The translations under genes were made by a program, and so were the position numbers. A stretch of DNA of 64,000 bases. It comes from Parachlamydiales bacterium. Lineage in GTDB: Bacteria > Chlamydiota > Chlamydiia > Chlamydiales > Rhabdochlamydiaceae. The notes under the pieces are model-generated. The model searched no databases, was not told where the DNA came from, and worked only from the letters and a program-made list of their open reading frames with translations. The stretch covers positions 366,055 to 430,054 of the forward strand of contig PLXY01000011.1 in assembly GCA_003153295.1 (NCBI GenBank), given 5' to 3'. Below, in pieces: positions 31,921 through 40,080 of this stretch. Each line of letters opens with the position of its first letter. Positions within the stretch are counted from its first letter, which is position 1.

Positions 31921-33155
31921 GCCGCGCGTGGTCAGGAGGACTCCTCTGGGGTTGTACGATTCTATTTTATATGTATCAATATTTGCTGCGGGCTGAGCCT
32001 GCAGCAATGCATCATGCTTGGGTGGAAGAGTTTCATATCAATGCGACGGAGTTTGCCTCCGTCGGCGTTTATTACTTATATGCCTATGCTGCAATGCAAA
32101 TTCCCATTGGATGGTTATTGGATCGAGTAGGGATCAAACGCATCTTGCTGGTTTCGATTCTAGTTTGTCTTGTAGGAGCACTATTGCTGGCGTTTGCAAA
32201 AGTATTTTGGATGGTCCAGCTCAGCCGGATTTTCATGGGGATCGGTTCTGCAACGCCTTTTATTTGTTCGATGAAGATTATTCAAGATACTTTTTCAGCT
32301 CGTAAGCAGCCGTTTTTTTGCGGTGCAACGTTGACAATAGGGATTTTAGGTGCAATGTGTGCAGGTCTGCCTTTATTGCTCATAGTCGAGAAATGGGGAT
32401 GGAAAATATCCGCACAAGCTCTGGCTATGATCGGGGTTGTCATTTTTGCAGCCATCGCGCTAGTCATCCGAAAAAGTCCATCTCCAACGGCTATTCAAGT
32501 CGAGCGTGAGTCTTCTTGGAAACTGTGTTTTCAAGGATCCATACTTCGCTATATTTTAATTACAATCGGGCTGTACGCTCCGCTGGCGATTCTCGTGGAT
32601 ATGTGGGGTATTCCTTTTCTTACTCTAAAGTATGGAATAGTGCGAGAGCAAGCCGCTTCTATCACGATGCTGGGTTATTTTGGACTGGCAGTGGGAAGTG
32701 TAGTGATTCCTCTCATCACTCGATCGCAAAAATCACTTCATAGGATGATCTTAGGATCGCTTATCGGGGTGGGCTTATGTCTGGGGATGATTATCTTGTC
32801 ATTTCTCCCTTTAACGATGCTAGCGATTGTATTTTTAGTGCTGGGATTTTTGTGCGGAAGCTTGATGCTATGCTATCCAGCCATCGGTCTTTATACGACC
32901 CCTAAAAACTCCGGATTTCTTTTTGGTTTTGCTAATGGTTTTCTTATGCTGGGGGAAGGAGCTTTGAATTTTGGAGTGGGCGCTCTTTTAGATTTCCATG
33001 GAAAGGGAATTGTGAGCGGAGACGGGACTGCCATTTATACAGTCCTACACTATCAAAATGTACTGAGCTGGATTTTTTTTCCGCTTTTAACGGTTTGTAT
33101 TGGGCTGGCTTGGATCTCGATGAGATCACTGCGCAAGAAGATCCTCAGTCAATAA
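31917..33155 (+). CDS. MFS transporter, Pht/amino-acid type
   Basis: 412 residues, twelve helices. The N-terminus YQYLLRAEPAAMHHAWVEEFHINATEF...YYLYAYAAMQIPIGWLLDRVGIKR matches the pattern of the phagosomal-transporter (Pht) MFS branch known from Legionella and Coxiella, which import amino acids such as threonine and valine. The start overlaps the SDH-type gene by four bases (ATGA), so the natural inference is transport of lysine, saccharopine or a product of that pathway. Its last 11 bases overlap the convergent gene. Confidence 0.82.
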   Translation: MSRAWSGGLLWGCTILFYMYQYLLRAEPAAMHHAWVEEFHINATEFASVGVYYLYAYAAMQIPIGWLLDRVGIKRILLVSILVCLVGALLLAFAKVFWMVQLSRIFMGIGSATPFICSMKIIQDTFSARKQPFFCGATLTIGILGAMCAGLPLLLIVEKWGWKISAQALAMIGVVIFAAIALVIRKSPSPTAIQVERESSWKLCFQGSILRYILITIGLYAPLAILVDMWGIPFLTLKYGIVREQAASITMLGYFGLAVGSVVIPLITRSQKSLHRMILGSLIGVGLCLGMIILSFLPLTMLAIVFLVLGFLCGSLMLCYPAIGLYTTPKNSGFLFGFANGFLMLGEGALNFGVGALLDFHGKGIVSGDGTAIYTVLHYQNVLSWIFFPLLTVCIGLAWISMRSLRKKILSQ

Positions 33156-33981
33156 AGTGAGAGCGGGAAAGGCGCTTACCATTGAGGGCGTTCCAATGGC
33201 TGGTATGGACAGAACCATCGGGATTTTGGATGGTAATGCTATGGACCGGCAAATAGACGTCGGTCATGGTGCGTATAGCAAAATTTTGCCCAAACGCGGC
33301 GCGGGCGAGCCGTTCAATTTGTCCTGGGGTAAAATGACGTCCTAAACGGATGGCGTCTTTGTAGGGTTTTGTGACAAGTCTTTCGTCCAGATTGGTTTCA
33401 GGAACGGTTCGCAATTTAGGATGTTGAAAGTGGAGCTGGTACCGATTGCCAGCTTGGACGATGAGCTTTTTTTTGCGGCAGGTATCGAGCCAAGCATTGA
33501 GGACTTCGTGTTCAACATTGAGGGCTTTTGAAAGGCCATCGCGGTCAAGGGCCCCGCCTTTTTTGGCTAGAAGGTTTAAAACTTTAAATTCTTGGGGAGT
33601 CGCCTCGGCAGTGATGCAGTCGCCGAAGCCGTGAGTTTTTTCCCAGTCTTTCGTATGAATGACCATTTCACCATCGGTCAAGTCCCATAGAATGATGCTC
33701 TCACGAGACTTATCATCAGAAGAGGTGTACTTCACTTCCATGAGGAGATAGGGATAGAATTCTAAGACGGGGTCTAAAAAACGATGGCGATTGTCTTTGA
33801 GGAGAGACTTACGGTGCTTTTCCATGATCTGATTGGCATTATACCTGACTTCGAGGGTGTGAAAATTGCCCATATCAAGAATGGAGGCGACTTTGCTTTT
33901 GACATCGGGATGGTTATGGGAAACCATCCAAATGCCATAACCGCCTGCTAAAATGGCTAAAATTGTTGCAAAAATCTTCAT
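33145..33981 (-). CDS. Conserved hypothetical with N-terminal anchor and winged-helix-like middle
   Basis: 278 residues. A hydrophobic N-terminal helix (2-20) could be a signal anchor. Residues about 130-185 read like a winged-helix (TPQEFKVLNLLAKKGGALDRDGLSKALNVEHEVLNAWLDTCRKKKLIVQAGNRYQ broken into helix-turn-helix and wing). A basic C-terminus follows (LGRHFTPGQIERLARAAFGQNFAIRTMTDVYLPVHSI). Possibly a membrane-linked DNA- or protein-binding factor. I do not recognise a name. The ends of this gene and the MFS gene overlap by 11 bases. Confidence 0.6.
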   Translation of the reverse strand: MKIFATILAILAGGYGIWMVSHNHPDVKSKVASILDMGNFHTLEVRYNANQIMEKHRKSLLKDNRHRFLDPVLEFYPYLLMEVKYTSSDDKSRESIILWDLTDGEMVIHTKDWEKTHGFGDCITAEATPQEFKVLNLLAKKGGALDRDGLSKALNVEHEVLNAWLDTCRKKKLIVQAGNRYQLHFQHPKLRTVPETNLDERLVTKPYKDAIRLGRHFTPGQIERLARAAFGQNFAIRTMTDVYLPVHSITIQNPDGSVHTSHWNALNGKRLSRSHFID

Positions 33982-34046
33982 ATTAATGATCTATAACAGT
34001 TCAACTGTTTTCGAAAAATAGCAACCTGATTATTATCTAGAAGCTC

Positions 34047-34208
34047 AGAGTCTGTCTACGATTTTTTTATATTGGGGAACAGATTTCTTTTTCGATTGTT
34101 TCGATGATTTTAACTGCAATCGACTTAAACAAGTCGTTTGCAGTTAAAATCATCGAAACAATCGAAAAAGAAACTATTCCGCAACTAAAAAAATTGTAGA
34201 TAGACTCT
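34047..34208. repeat. 162-bp near-perfect long hairpin
   Basis: The two halves are inverted copies. The inner 45 bp or so (TTTCTTTTTCGATTG... to ...AACTGCAA and onward CGACTT) pairs almost perfectly around the loop AAAC at the centre, and the outer 35 bp (AGAGTCTGTCTAC...) pairs with several mismatches. Outer ends read AGAGTCT / AGACTCT. It fills the divergent intergenic space between the genes at 33981 and 34232. Ends differ from the TAGTGCTCTG elements, so it is a separate family or a diverged member. Confidence 0.85.
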
Positions 34209-34231
34209 TAAATTTTCTCCAAGGAATTGCG

Positions 34232-34663
34232 ATGCGTACGTTTTTGTTTTGTTTTTTTGTTCTATTTTCCCCCTATTTGTCAGCAGATGAAGAAGTCCAT
34301 GAATTTCGTGGAAAACATCTAGTCACCGACTATTTAGAGTGTAATCCAGAAGCTTTGCAGGACGAGCAAGCTCTGATGAAAGTGATGTTATCAGCTGTCG
34401 AAAAATGCGGGGCTCAAATTCTCAACCATAATTTTTATGTTTTCCCCGGACATGGATTGACGATGACCATTTTGCTATCGGAGAGTCATGCGAGCATTCA
34501 CACTTATCCTGAACATGGAAAATGTTTTGTCGACCTCTTTACTTGCGGCGACAAATGCCAGCATGAGGTGTTCAATGATGCGCTGAAGGCCTATTTACAG
34601 CCTAAACGGGTGGCCGAGATGGTCCTAGGGCGCTCTGATGAGATCAAAGAGATCAAAGAATGA
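34232..34663 (+). CDS. S-adenosylmethionine decarboxylase (SpeH class) with signal peptide
   Basis: 143 residues. After a typical Sec signal (MRTFLFCFFVLFSPYLSA, residues 1-18) comes a complete SpeH-type domain: self-cleavage site E84|S85 in SESHASIHTYPE, H90 and C105 in DLFTCG. These are the residues that make the pyruvoyl group and decarboxylate AdoMet in the Thermotoga-type enzyme. There is no internal ATG that would give a leaderless form. RBS AAGGAA. Cytosolic AdoMet decarboxylases feed spermidine synthesis, so export is unexpected. The stop overlaps the phosphoribosyltransferase start (ATGA). Confidence 0.85.
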   Translation: MRTFLFCFFVLFSPYLSADEEVHEFRGKHLVTDYLECNPEALQDEQALMKVMLSAVEKCGAQILNHNFYVFPGHGLTMTILLSESHASIHTYPEHGKCFVDLFTCGDKCQHEVFNDALKAYLQPKRVAEMVLGRSDEIKEIKE

Positions 34664-35289
34664 TCTTTAAAGACAGACATGAGGCGGGGTTGAAGCTCGC
34701 AGCAAAGCTCGAGAAATATCGAGATCAGCCTCAAACGATTGTCATGGGACTAGCCCGCGGCGGTGTTGTCGTTGCACATGCGGTGGCGCAGGCGCTTCAT
34801 CTTCCTTTAGATGTGATCGTCATCCGCAAGGTCGGAGCTCCTCAGCAGGAAGAGTTGGCGATCGGAGCTGTAGATGAAGAAGGAGATGGTTTTTTGAATG
34901 AAGGGATCATTCAAAAATTGAACATCAGTCCCGACTATGTCCACCAAGAAGTCGCAAAACAGAAAAAAGCTGCAAAGGAGCGGGCGGCTTTGTATCGAAA
35001 AGGGCAAAAAAGAGCAGATCTTGTGGGTAAAACGGCCCTCGTCGTCGATGATGGGGTCGCCACAGGAGCAAGCCTTAGAGCCGCTCTTCATGGTTTGAAG
35101 CAAAAAGGGATAAAGAAAATCGTTTTAGCTGTACCCGTTGCAGCAGCCGATTCGCTAAAAAGTCTCTCGAAAGAAGTGGCTGAAACGATTTGCTATTATA
35201 CTCCCGTGGTTTTTCTGGCAGTCGGACAGTTCTATCGCAAGTTCGACCAAACTTCTGATGAAGAGGTCATGAAGCTTTTAGAGAGTTAG
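34660..35289 (+). CDS. Phosphoribosyltransferase-family protein
   Basis: 209 residues with a PRTase fold. The PRPP-binding signature VVDDGVATGAS lies at 128-138. The N-terminal part (FKDRHEAGLKLAAKL, VMGLARGGVVVAHAVAQAL, DVIVIRKVGAPQQEELAIGAV) matches the stand-alone putative PRTases often annotated in stress or dienelactone-hydrolase fusions. The substrate base is unknown. It is translationally coupled to the AdoMet decarboxylase gene. A purine- or nicotinate-salvage role is a guess only. Confidence 0.85.
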   Translation: MIFKDRHEAGLKLAAKLEKYRDQPQTIVMGLARGGVVVAHAVAQALHLPLDVIVIRKVGAPQQEELAIGAVDEEGDGFLNEGIIQKLNISPDYVHQEVAKQKKAAKERAALYRKGQKRADLVGKTALVVDDGVATGASLRAALHGLKQKGIKKIVLAVPVAAADSLKSLSKEVAETICYYTPVVFLAVGQFYRKFDQTSDEEVMKLLES

Positions 35290-35394
35290 GAATCACATCT
35301 CAAACGATTCCTTCAACCAAATAGCAAAAAGGGGGTCGTCGAAAATTACTCTCCCTCTTCCTGTTCCCTCTTCATCTAAAATAGTTTTTTGATC

Positions 35395-35424
35395 TCAATA
35401 TTTAACAAATTTGTTAAATATTGA
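35395..35424. promoter_or_regulatory. 30-bp perfect palindrome between convergent genes
   Basis: TCAATATTTAACAAA followed immediately by its exact inverse complement, with no loop. It lies between the stops of the phosphoribosyltransferase (plus) and kinase-like (minus) genes. It is A/T-rich with no T-run. It could be a bidirectional terminator-like stem or a dimeric protein-binding site. Confidence 0.6.
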
Positions 35425-35485
35425 AAGGTGGAAAAAGTGAATAATTTAATAGAGGGGTCTCTAAGAAATCTATCTAAGTTCCTTT

Positions 35486-36364
35486 CTACTCTATTGATAA
35501 ACCATGAATTTTTTGTTGATAATATCGAAATAGCTCTGGAGATTTTTTTTGCAGATAGTCAGCTAGAGGAGAAGTGACGCGGACTACCTCTTGCTGGTAA
35601 ACAGAAGGTTTTTTCACTTCCTCATTGATCATGAAACGTCCAATGTCAAGATGCATCGCTTGCCCTTCCGACCAACCGTAGTTGTCATGGTCCATATTAT
35701 CTAGATCAGTGATTCCTTTTGAGCAGCGGCTGACAATAAGCTGAAGGAGGCTATCGATCATTTGCTGTGCCGTTTCTATGCGGCTGTCCGCAAGAGCTGA
35801 CTGTAGAAGAGGTACAAAAGGGACGCCTTTCCGTTGCAGGACAAATCCTATCTCATCGCAGGGTATTTGGTAGGTATTTCCTGTCTTATCCTTCAACTGA
35901 ATTGTCTGACGAAGATGGGTCGTCGGGTGCAAATGGACATAGACCACGCCGGATTCTTTCTGCAGCTGTTGAAAAGCTAGAAAATAGCTCATGTAAGAAA
36001 GAGCAAATCTTTTTTCATTGTGTTCTTTGAGGGCAATTCTCTTGGGAGAGAAGAGATATCCAAACGGGTGGCTAATCCAGCTGAAGCGACGCATATGAGA
36101 AGGGAATTTGTAGAATTTCAGGACATAGTTCTTGTCTTGACTCTCAAAAACAAAGGTCTGCGCTCCTTTTCCTAAATAGGAAAACGGCTGGGATAAAAGA
36201 TGAGCGGGAAAAAGACCTTCGGTTTCCCATGACGAATCGGTCAAAGGACGGTCGATAAAATGAAAACAAAAGCCCTTGTTAGCCTTGAAAAATATACGGT
36301 CGATTTTTGCTAGCATGCAAACCAGGAGGCAAAAAGGCATGAGGAAAGAGATCATCCATCTCAT
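35486..36364 (-). CDS. Membrane-anchored atypical kinase-like protein
   Basis: 292 residues from the ATG at 36364, whose ATGA overlaps the stop of the OppA-like gene; an ATG eight codons earlier is possible. An N-terminal hydrophobic anchor (about 2-20) is followed by a kinase-like core. This has a glycine-rich loop YLGKGAQTFVFES (63-75), ATP-binding K83 (NYVLKFYKF), a catalytic-loop-like ITDLDNMDHDNYGW (D220, N228) and a DFG-like DIG (D240, HLDIGRF). The family resembles small-molecule or protein kinases of the choline-kinase superfamily. Topology suggests the kinase part may face the periplasm or host. Confidence 0.65.
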   Translation of the reverse strand: MRWMISFLMPFCLLVCMLAKIDRIFFKANKGFCFHFIDRPLTDSSWETEGLFPAHLLSQPFSYLGKGAQTFVFESQDKNYVLKFYKFPSHMRRFSWISHPFGYLFSPKRIALKEHNEKRFALSYMSYFLAFQQLQKESGVVYVHLHPTTHLRQTIQLKDKTGNTYQIPCDEIGFVLQRKGVPFVPLLQSALADSRIETAQQMIDSLLQLIVSRCSKGITDLDNMDHDNYGWSEGQAMHLDIGRFMINEEVKKPSVYQQEVVRVTSPLADYLQKKSPELFRYYQQKIHGLSIE

Positions 36365-37968
36365 TTTTTTAAGCCGATCCTTGTCCATTCTAAAAATCCA
36401 TGGTCAGGAGGAAATTCTTCAAAGGTTAGGTGATCTTTGATCATAAAAGCCGTTTTCCAATGGTAAAGAGGAGTTAAAGGCATTTGTTTCATGAGAAGAG
36501 CTTCCGCGGTTTCTAGAGTTTTTGCCCTTTCTTCTTCCGTTGCGTCGAAAGCGGTTTTTTCTAAGAGACGAATGTAGTGGGCGTTTTCCCAATTACTAAA
36601 GTTTTTTGGATTGGTCCGGTACTTATATCGTTCTAAGATACTCATCGGATCAGGGTATTGGGCAAACCAAAACGTTTGAGCTAGTTCAAAATTGCGGCTT
36701 CCTAATTTGTCTAAGAACACTTTATGTTCGCAATGCTGCAGTTCGACCTTCACTCCCAGATTTTTTGCCCACTGTTGTTGGAGAATTTGGGCTAATTTAT
36801 GGTTTAAATCGGAGTAAGAATAATAATAGGTAATCGTTGGAAACTCTTCTTGGCTAATTCCGAGCTCATGGAGAGCACGTAGAAAATGTTTTTTGCCCTT
36901 TCTTAAGTCATTATCTTTGAAATAAGCCAACGCGGGCGACTTTTTCAAGCAAGAAGGGATAATTTGAGTCGCTACTTCTTCTCCTAATTGAGTGATATTA
37001 TCGACAATCTCCTGCCGATCAATGGTATATGCAAATGCTTTGCGTAGATGTTTGCTGGTAAAAGGGAATTGAGCCACATTGAAAGAAATAGCTGTTGTAG
37101 CGGCAGAAGGATAGGTTTTTAAAAGCCTCTGCTGTTGATATTTTAGCACCACATCGTTCGGAATGGGTGAAATAGCAGTGCCTAAAATATCGAGTTCATC
37201 ATTTTCAAACATTTGTAAGACGGTGTTTTCATCTTTCACCATGCTGATCTGAATTTTTTCGAGGGAAATGAATTGTTTTTCCCAATAGTAGGGGTTTTTT
37301 TCAACGACGATTTCATCGTTATGTTTCCAAGAAGCAAGCTTAAAAGGGCCATTGGAAATGTAATTTTTTCCGGCCTCGTTCATCCAGTTAGGATCCGCTA
37401 CATCAAGCGTGTGTTTAATGGGAAAAAAAACACAAAAAGAGATCAGTTCAAGAAAATAGGGCGTAGGGTCTTTAAGCTCCACCACGAGGGTTTTATCATC
37501 GATAGAATGAATGCCGACCTTATCGAGGGAGATAACACCTTTCTTGGCTTCTTGGGCATTTTTAATGGGATACAAAAGCGGGGCATTAGCAGCAGGAAAG
37601 TCGGGTGTTAAGATTTTTTTCCAGGCTTTTTCAAAATCTGTCGCCGTCACAGCTGTTCCGTCGGACCAAAAAGTGTTGCGAAGATGAAAAGTGTAAGTTC
37701 TACGGTCATCGGAAATTTCAATCGATTTAGCTTGCGCCGGGGTGACCGAATAGTCGGCATTGAGTCTGGTGAGTCCTTCGAAAAGAAAAAAATGGAGCGT
37801 CGAGCCAATGAATTCGCTGCCTTTACGAGGATCCAGCGTTGAAGGTTCTCGGATGACATTCATCCGCAATATAGGTTTTTTTTTAGGCTTGATAACGGGT
37901 TTTGTACATGAGCATGAAAGCGCCAAAAAAAGACTAAAAAAGACTATCCAGGATTGTCTGATTTTCAT
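36361..37968 (-). CDS. oppA: OppA-like peptide ABC-transporter substrate-binding protein
   Basis: 535 residues from ATG 37968 (AGGG upstream); a TTG seven codons earlier is less likely. Lipoprotein-type signal (FFSLFLALSCSC) then the family 5 binding-protein fold: REPSTLDPRKGSEF, FWSDGTAVTATDFEKAWKKIL, LKDPTPYFLELISF, SNGPFKLASWKHNDEIVVEKNPYYW, RKAFAYTIDRQEIVD. It delivers oligopeptides to a membrane permease, which is not encoded nearby. Translationally coupled to the kinase-like gene. Confidence 0.9.
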   Translation of the reverse strand: MKIRQSWIVFFSLFLALSCSCTKPVIKPKKKPILRMNVIREPSTLDPRKGSEFIGSTLHFFLFEGLTRLNADYSVTPAQAKSIEISDDRRTYTFHLRNTFWSDGTAVTATDFEKAWKKILTPDFPAANAPLLYPIKNAQEAKKGVISLDKVGIHSIDDKTLVVELKDPTPYFLELISFCVFFPIKHTLDVADPNWMNEAGKNYISNGPFKLASWKHNDEIVVEKNPYYWEKQFISLEKIQISMVKDENTVLQMFENDELDILGTAISPIPNDVVLKYQQQRLLKTYPSAATTAISFNVAQFPFTSKHLRKAFAYTIDRQEIVDNITQLGEEVATQIIPSCLKKSPALAYFKDNDLRKGKKHFLRALHELGISQEEFPTITYYYSYSDLNHKLAQILQQQWAKNLGVKVELQHCEHKVFLDKLGSRNFELAQTFWFAQYPDPMSILERYKYRTNPKNFSNWENAHYIRLLEKTAFDATEEERAKTLETAEALLMKQMPLTPLYHWKTAFMIKDHLTFEEFPPDHGFLEWTRIGLKK

Positions 37969-38093
37969 TTCATTCCCTAACCTACTCAAAGATGCTAAAG
38001 AGGGAATGGATTTAGGGCAAATGAATCTGTCCTAATCCAATATTAATTTTTTTGATGTGATTTTAAATAAAACTAAAACTTTTGAGTATATTA

Positions 38094-38125
38094 AATCACG
38101 CTATAAAGATTTCTATAGCGTGATT
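38094..38125 (-). terminator. Terminator hairpin after rho
   Basis: Perfect 12-bp inverted repeat (AATCACGCTATA / TATAGCGTGATT) with an 8-nt loop, seven bases after the rho stop on the minus strand, followed by TTTAATAT. Likely end of the polA-coaE-rho transcript. Confidence 0.65.
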
Positions 38126-38131
38126 ATTAGA

Positions 38132-39499
38132 TTAATCTTTCATCGAAAGTAAGAATTCAATGTTGTTGTTGCTTTTCTTCAAGCGGCCAATGAGAAGGCT
38201 TATCGCGTCCATCGGCGACAGATCAGCAAGTGCTTGGCGCATGCTGTAGACCTTGTTGAGCTCTTCCGGATGGAAGAGAAGCTCTTCTTTACGAGTGCCG
38301 CTCTTCATCAGGTCGATCGCAGGATAGAGGCGTCGATCAGAGAGATGCCTGCTGAGCACCAACTCCATATTGCCGGTACCTTTAAACTCTTCGAAGATAA
38401 CCTCGTCCATACGAGAGCCAGTTTCAATGAGGGCAGTGGCAATAATGGTAAGGGATCCTCCCTCTTCGACGTTACGGGCTGCTCCGAAGAACCTTTTGGG
38501 TTTATGGAGAGCGTTCGCGTCAATACCGCCAGTTAAAATTTTCCCTGAATGCGGCTGCACCGTGTTATAAGCTCTGGCAAGGCGGGTCAGAGAGTCAAGG
38601 AGAATGACGACGTCATGGTGGTATTCCACTAAGCGGCGTGCTTTTTCGATGACCATCTCAGCGACTTGAACGTCACGTTCTGGCGGCTCATCAAAGGTAG
38701 AGGAAATAACTTCGCCTTTGACACTGCGCATCATGTCTGTGACTTCTTCAGGACGCTCACCGATCAATAGAACGATGAGGAAAACATCCGGATTATTGGT
38801 CGTGATGGCATTGGCGATATCTTGCAGGATGACGGTTTTTCCGCAGCGAGGAGGAGCAACAATCAAACCGCGTTGTCCTTTTCCGATCGGGGAAGCGAGA
38901 TCGAGAACACGGGTTGTCATTCTCTCTTTCGTTGTTTCCATTACCAACCGTTTTTGCGGATAGAGAGCGGTCAAGTTTTCAAAAAGAATTCTTTCGCGCG
39001 CTTCTTCCGGAGGACGATTGTTGATTTTGTCGACTTTGAGAAGAGCGAAATATTTTTCTTTCTCTTTAGGCGACCGGATGGTTCCGTAAACGGTATCACC
39101 TTTTTTCAAATCGAAGCGGCGGATTTGGGCAGGAGAGACATAGATGTCTTCAGCAGAAGGGAGATAGTTGTAGTTAGGTGAGCGGAGAAAACCAAATCCA
39201 TCAGGCAGAACTTCTAAAACGCCTTCACCCACGAGAATTTCTGTAGGATGCTCGGCTTTGGCTCTGACGATTTCAAAAACCATCTGAGATTTTGCAAGGG
39301 AGCCGAGATGTTTCAGACCCATTTCCCGAGCGACGGCATTGAGCTGGTCCATGTTCATGCGCTGAAGATCAGCGATCATGGTGATCTGTCCCTGAGCTGG
39401 CTGCGCAGGTACGTTATGTTCCATTTCATTCTGAGGGTTATCAGCTGTCTGGTCAGAGGTCTTGTCTGAAGTTAGGGGGGTTGGGTCTTCTGGTTTCAT
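38132..39499 (-). CDS. rho: Transcription termination factor Rho
   Basis: 455 residues. A charged N-terminal extension (1-40), an RNA-binding cold-shock-like domain (about 75-150, [31 protein letters not shown]) and the RecA-type ATPase: Walker [13 protein letters not shown], Walker [19 protein letters not shown]-loop region [33 protein letters not shown] in separate motifs. It is a hexameric helicase that ends transcription. AAGGAG precedes the ATG. It follows coaE by nine bases. Confidence 0.97.
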   Translation of the reverse strand: MKPEDPTPLTSDKTSDQTADNPQNEMEHNVPAQPAQGQITMIADLQRMNMDQLNAVAREMGLKHLGSLAKSQMVFEIVRAKAEHPTEILVGEGVLEVLPDGFGFLRSPNYNYLPSAEDIYVSPAQIRRFDLKKGDTVYGTIRSPKEKEKYFALLKVDKINNRPPEEARERILFENLTALYPQKRLVMETTKERMTTRVLDLASPIGKGQRGLIVAPPRCGKTVILQDIANAITTNNPDVFLIVLLIGERPEEVTDMMRSVKGEVISSTFDEPPERDVQVAEMVIEKARRLVEYHHDVVILLDSLTRLARAYNTVQPHSGKILTGGIDANALHKPKRFFGAARNVEEGGSLTIIATALIETGSRMDEVIFEEFKGTGNMELVLSRHLSDRRLYPAIDLMKSGTRKEELLFHPEELNKVYSMRQALADLSPMDAISLLIGRLKKSNNNIEFLLSMKD

Positions 39500-39508
39500 T
39501 GATGCTCC

Positions 39509-40078
39509 TTAAATTAGTCGATCTATGATCGCGTCGATCGAGGACCGTAACATGTTCAAATCACCATTATTGGTGATCACAAAATCTGCTTGAGCTGCTT
39601 TGCGGGCCGGCAGGTGCTGCCGTGCATGACGCTCTTCAAATCGATCGTCAAACCGCTTCCGTGCGATTTCTTTATCCGCAATCACGGCAATGACGAGATC
39701 AAAATCTTTTTCCATGCCCGCTTCGTAGAGGAGCGGCACCTCTGCAACAAAAATTTTATAAGAGGGGTTGTTTTTGACGTGATTAAAGCGTCGGTCGATT
39801 TCTTGTTTCACTGCTGGGTGTAAAATATTTTCTAAGCTTTTTAATTTTTTGAAATCAGAAAACACAATTTCCGAAATCTTTTTTCTATCGATTTGATTTC
39901 CGACGACGATCTCAGAGCCTAAAAGCTCGATGACTTTTTCCCCTGTCGCCGTAGTGGGAGATAACAAGCTATGCACGATTTCATCTGCATCGACAATATA
40001 AGCGCCATACTCTTGAAGAATACGACCTACCGTCGACTTGCCTGCGGCAAGATTGCCTGTTATAGCAATTTTTCTCAA
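39509..40078 (-). CDS. coaE: Dephospho-CoA kinase
   Basis: 189 residues starting at TTG 40078, placed seven bases after a GGGGGAG ribosome site and two bases after the polA stop; upstream TTG/GTG codons in the same frame lie in or before that site. P-loop ITGNLAAGKSTVG (5-17), DADEIVHSLL and the LID-region arginines in RKRFDDRFEERHARQHLPARKAAQADFVI (as separate motifs) identify CoaE. It phosphorylates dephospho-CoA in the last step of CoA synthesis. Conserved order polA-coaE-rho. Confidence 0.92.
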   Translation of the reverse strand: MRKIAITGNLAAGKSTVGRILQEYGAYIVDADEIVHSLLSPTTATGEKVIELLGSEIVVGNQIDRKKISEIVFSDFKKLKSLENILHPAVKQEIDRRFNHVKNNPSYKIFVAEVPLLYEAGMEKDFDLVIAVIADKEIARKRFDDRFEERHARQHLPARKAAQADFVITNNGDLNMLRSSIDAIIDRLI

Positions 40079-40080
40079 AT

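Noticed and set aside
37969-37989. TTG start for the OppA-like protein
   Set aside because: The ATG at 37968 has an AGGG ribosome site and gives a proper lipoprotein signal peptide.
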